This document shows, piece after piece, positions 10,780 to 13,066 of a DNA stretch of 13,066 nt. The position numbers and the translations under genes were made by a program. This DNA is from Acidimicrobiaceae bacterium. GTDB taxonomy: Bacteria > Actinomycetota > Acidimicrobiia > Acidimicrobiales > Microtrichaceae. Within the stretch, counting starts at the first letter, position 1. Every line of letters starts with the position of its first letter. The notes under the pieces are model-generated. The model saw nothing but the letters and a program-made list of their open reading frames with translations, searched no databases and was not told where the DNA came from. Location of the stretch: the NCBI GenBank assembly GCA_003514205.1, contig DORQ01000003.1:1-13066 (forward strand), written 5' to 3'.

Positions 10780-13066
10780 ATGAGTGGAGTGATTGCTGGC
10801 GAGGCCAGTTACCAGCTCTTTGAACTCGACAATACGGCGTGGATGTGGCTTGGAATCTCAGCCGGCATCGCGGTTGCAGCCGTTGCACTCGGATTCGTGA
10901 TGATGAAGAGCGTACTGGTGAAAGAGACCGGCACCGAGAAGATGGGCGAGATCGCGGCAGCGATTCAAGAAGGTGCAATGGCCTACATCAAGCGCCAGTT
11001 CCGGACCATTGGAGTCATTGTCGTCCCGCTCGCTGCCATCGTTTTCTTCACCTCCGAGGCAATCGAGAAGGTTGGCTCCTCTTCTGAGATGAGCGAGGGC
11101 CTGAGCTTCGCCCAATCTGGCACCTACCGAACCCTGGCCTTCATCGTCGGCGCACTACTTTCGGGCTTTATTGGCTTCCTAGGGATGTGGCTCTCGACGC
11201 GTGCAAACATCCGAACTGCGGCTGCGGCACAAACCGGTTCGATGAACGCCGCAATGCAGGTCGCGTTCAAGGCGGGCGGCACGATCGGCCTCTTCACTGC
11301 TGGCCTCGGCCTTCTCGGAGCGACACTCATCATTGTGATCTTCCGCAACTCCGCCTCGGCCATTCTCGTCGGGTTCGGGTTCGGTGGCTCCCTGCTTGCC
11401 CTGTTCCTCCGAGTGGGCGGCGGCATCTTCACCAAGGCTGCTGACGTCGGCGCCGACCTAGTCGGCAAGGTTGAAGCTGGGATCCCCGAAGACGACCCTC
11501 GTAACCCCGCAACAATCGCGGACAACGTGGGAGACAACGTTGGTGACTGCGCAGGCATGGCTGCCGACCTCTTCGAGAGCTTTGGCGTGACCCTGGTTGC
11601 CTCCATCATCTTGGGCGTATCCGCCTTCTCGATCGGCGGGCTTGGCCTTGAAGGGACCGAGGCTGCGAAAGGCTTGATCTTCCCCCTCGCAGTTGTGGCT
11701 CTCGGCCTGGTGTCATCGGTCATTGCGATCTACACCGTCAAAGCCAAGGATGGCGAGACCGACGCATTGAAGCCCATCAACCGTGGCCTCAATGTTGCTT
11801 CAGTCCTCGCCCTCGCTGGAACCGCCGTGGTGGCGTTTGGATATGTCGGCAACCCAGTCGGTTCGGCCATCAGCAATCCTGCATTGCGCATGTTCCTTGC
11901 CGTGTTCGCTGGTGTGGTGCTCGGCCAGGTTGCATCTCGAATCACTCAGTACTTCACCTCCAGCCAATTCAAGCCAGTGAAGGACATTGCTGAATCCGGC
12001 AAGACTGGCCCCGCCACCGTGCTGCTTTCGGGGTTGAGCTCAGGCCTTGAATCCGCTGTGTGGGCTGCAATTGCCATCTGCGTGGCGATTGGTGTCGCCC
12101 TCGGTCTTGGTGATGGCAACTCCCACTTCAGCCTGTACCTCATTGCGCTCACTGGCATTGGCATGTTGTCGACCACAGCAATTGTGGTCGCAGAGGACAC
12201 CTTCGGCCCGATCGCCGACAACGCTCAAGGCATTGCGGAAATGTCAGGCGTGTTTGAGGGCCGCACCGAGGAGATTCTTGACGGCCTCGACACGGTTGGT
12301 AACACAACTAAGGCCGTGACCAAGGGCTTCGCGATTGGCACAGCCGTGATCGCTGCCGTCGCACTCTTCGCTTCCTTCGTGGAGACGATTGGGGACGGAA
12401 CTGTGATCAACATCGCGGATCCGAAGACCTTCATCGGCGCAATCATTGGCGGTTCAGTGGTGTTCTTGTTCAGCTCACTCGCGATTCTGGCCGTGGGCCG
12501 AACAGCTGGTGTTGTTGTGGAAGAGGTTCGCCGCCAGTTCCGAGAGAAGCCCGGAATCATGGACTACACCGAGAAGCCCGACTACGGGCCAGTCATCGAT
12601 ATCTGCACCAGTGCCGCCCTTCGCGAACTCATTACTCCAGCGCTCTTGGCGGTGCTTGTTCCGGTTGCCGTTGGCTTCGGTCTCGGCGAACTTGCACTCG
12701 GTGGCTACCTCATCGCAGCCATTGTGGTGGGGCAACTGATGGCGAACTTCCTCTCCAACGCCGGTGGCGCTTGGGACAACGCGAAGAAGTTCATCGAGGA
12801 GGGGAATCACGGCGGCAAGGGCTCTGATGTTCACAAGGCCGTGGTCATTGGTGACACTGTCGGTGATCCGTTCAAAGACACCGCCGGTCCAGCAATCAAC
12901 CCGCTCATCAAGGTGATGAACCTCGTGTCGTTGTTGATCCTTCCAGCGGTGCTGTCCCTTGGCGACAACAACATCCGCTTTGTGATCGCAGGCGTGGCAG
13001 TTGCTGTGCTGATCGGAGCTGTGTTGTTCTCGAAGCGATCTGGTGCCACCTCAACCGCCGTCGAGG
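10780..13066 (+). CDS. hppA: Membrane proton-pumping pyrophosphatase, potassium-independent type (3' end cut)
   Basis: This integral membrane pyrophosphatase hydrolyses pyrophosphate and pumps protons. 762 codons are present and the frame runs off the window with no stop, probably a few residues from its end. The substrate site is complete: DVGADLVGKVEAGIPEDD at about residues 221-238, then NPATIADNVGDNVGDCAG, and near the C-terminus DNAKKFIEE, GDTVGDPFKDT and GPAINPLIK. The potassium switch segment reads GNTTKAVTKG with Lys511 and Thr514, where potassium-dependent enzymes have Ala and Gly. Lys there is the known mark of the potassium-independent, proton-pumping class. About 16 membrane helices are expected and hydrophobic segments occur throughout. 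AGAAGGGA lies 6 bases before the ATG, the strongest Shine-Dalgarno after that of the small membrane gene. It follows the PhoX gene by 211 bases and seems to have its own control region. Confidence 0.97.
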   Translation, partial: MSGVIAGEASYQLFELDNTAWMWLGISAGIAVAAVALGFVMMKSVLVKETGTEKMGEIAAAIQEGAMAYIKRQFRTIGVIVVPLAAIVFFTSEAIEKVGSSSEMSEGLSFAQSGTYRTLAFIVGALLSGFIGFLGMWLSTRANIRTAAAAQTGSMNAAMQVAFKAGGTIGLFTAGLGLLGATLIIVIFRNSASAILVGFGFGGSLLALFLRVGGGIFTKAADVGADLVGKVEAGIPEDDPRNPATIADNVGDNVGDCAGMAADLFESFGVTLVASIILGVSAFSIGGLGLEGTEAAKGLIFPLAVVALGLVSSVIAIYTVKAKDGETDALKPINRGLNVASVLALAGTAVVAFGYVGNPVGSAISNPALRMFLAVFAGVVLGQVASRITQYFTSSQFKPVKDIAESGKTGPATVLLSGLSSGLESAVWAAIAICVAIGVALGLGDGNSHFSLYLIALTGIGMLSTTAIVVAEDTFGPIADNAQGIAEMSGVFEGRTEEILDGLDTVGNTTKAVTKGFAIGTAVIAAVALFASFVETIGDGTVINIADPKTFIGAIIGGSVVFLFSSLAILAVGRTAGVVVEEVRRQFREKPGIMDYTEKPDYGPVIDICTSAALRELITPALLAVLVPVAVGFGLGELALGGYLIAAIVVGQLMANFLSNAGGAWDNAKKFIEEGNHGGKGSDVHKAVVIGDTVGDPFKDTAGPAINPLIKVMNLVSLLILPAVLSLGDNNIRFVIAGVAVAVLIGAVLFSKRSGATSTAVE

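Noticed and set aside
11124..11723. Minus-strand open frame within hppA
   Set aside because: Antisense shadow of a strongly conserved membrane pyrophosphatase segment; rich in Pro, Arg and Ser.

Overview
The window is GC-rich and gene-dense, with short intergenic gaps and several genes that start a few bases after a TAnnnT hexamer without a Shine-Dalgarno. Together with a gpgS gene beside a dihydropteroate-synthase-like gene (an arrangement I recall from mycobacteria), a potassium-independent hppA and a short PhoX-type lipoprotein, this points to an actinobacterium. Acidimicrobiia is my best guess, but that is inference from gene content, not a measured assignment.

Layout. Bases 1-259 hold no gene I can defend, only a heptanucleotide tandem repeat (60-108) and a 12-bp palindrome (157-168). 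Next, on +, come a Tat-exported lipoprotein of the agmatine deiminase family (260-1468), translationally coupled to a small three-helix membrane protein (1471-1791), and a cysteine-free Rrf2 regulator (1872-2333). The Rrf2 gene converges with a TauE/SafE (TSUP) transporter (2341-3249, -), whose promoter region carries a 6-4-6 inverted repeat (3262-3277) that could be an Rrf2 operator.

The core is a phosphonate-catabolism cluster at 3346-6719. On - runs a tightly overlapping operon of an HpnW-type FAD amine oxidase (5892-4774), a two-domain DinB-like/MOSC protein (4777-3902) and a PhnZ-type HD-domain mixed-valent iron oxygenase (3921-3346). Divergent from it on + is a HAD-superfamily phosphonatase-like hydrolase (6033-6719). 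The divergent intergenic region has paired repeats containing a GntR-like TGT-N3-ACA palindrome. A plausible scheme is that the FAD enzyme deaminates an aminophosphonate to an aldehyde, the HAD enzyme hydrolyses its C-P bond, and the HD oxygenase cleaves a hydroxylated aminophosphonate oxidatively. The DinB-like/MOSC protein is the unexplained member. No 2-oxoglutarate hydroxylase (PhnY/TmpA type), aminotransferase or phosphonate transporter lies in the window.

From 6727 to 9313 there is a two-gene - operon, a diverged dihydropteroate-synthase fold protein (8264-7509) and a tandem NIPSNAP-like protein (7512-6727), divergent from glucosyl-3-phosphoglycerate synthase gpgS (8330-9313). The right end has a Tat-lipoprotein PhoX-family phosphatase (9399-10568) and hppA, a proton-pumping pyrophosphatase that runs off the window (10780-13066). 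Phosphonates, phosphoesters, pyrophosphate and 3-phosphoglycerate recur as substrates, so the stretch looks enriched for phosphorus metabolism, although the genes clearly form several transcription units.
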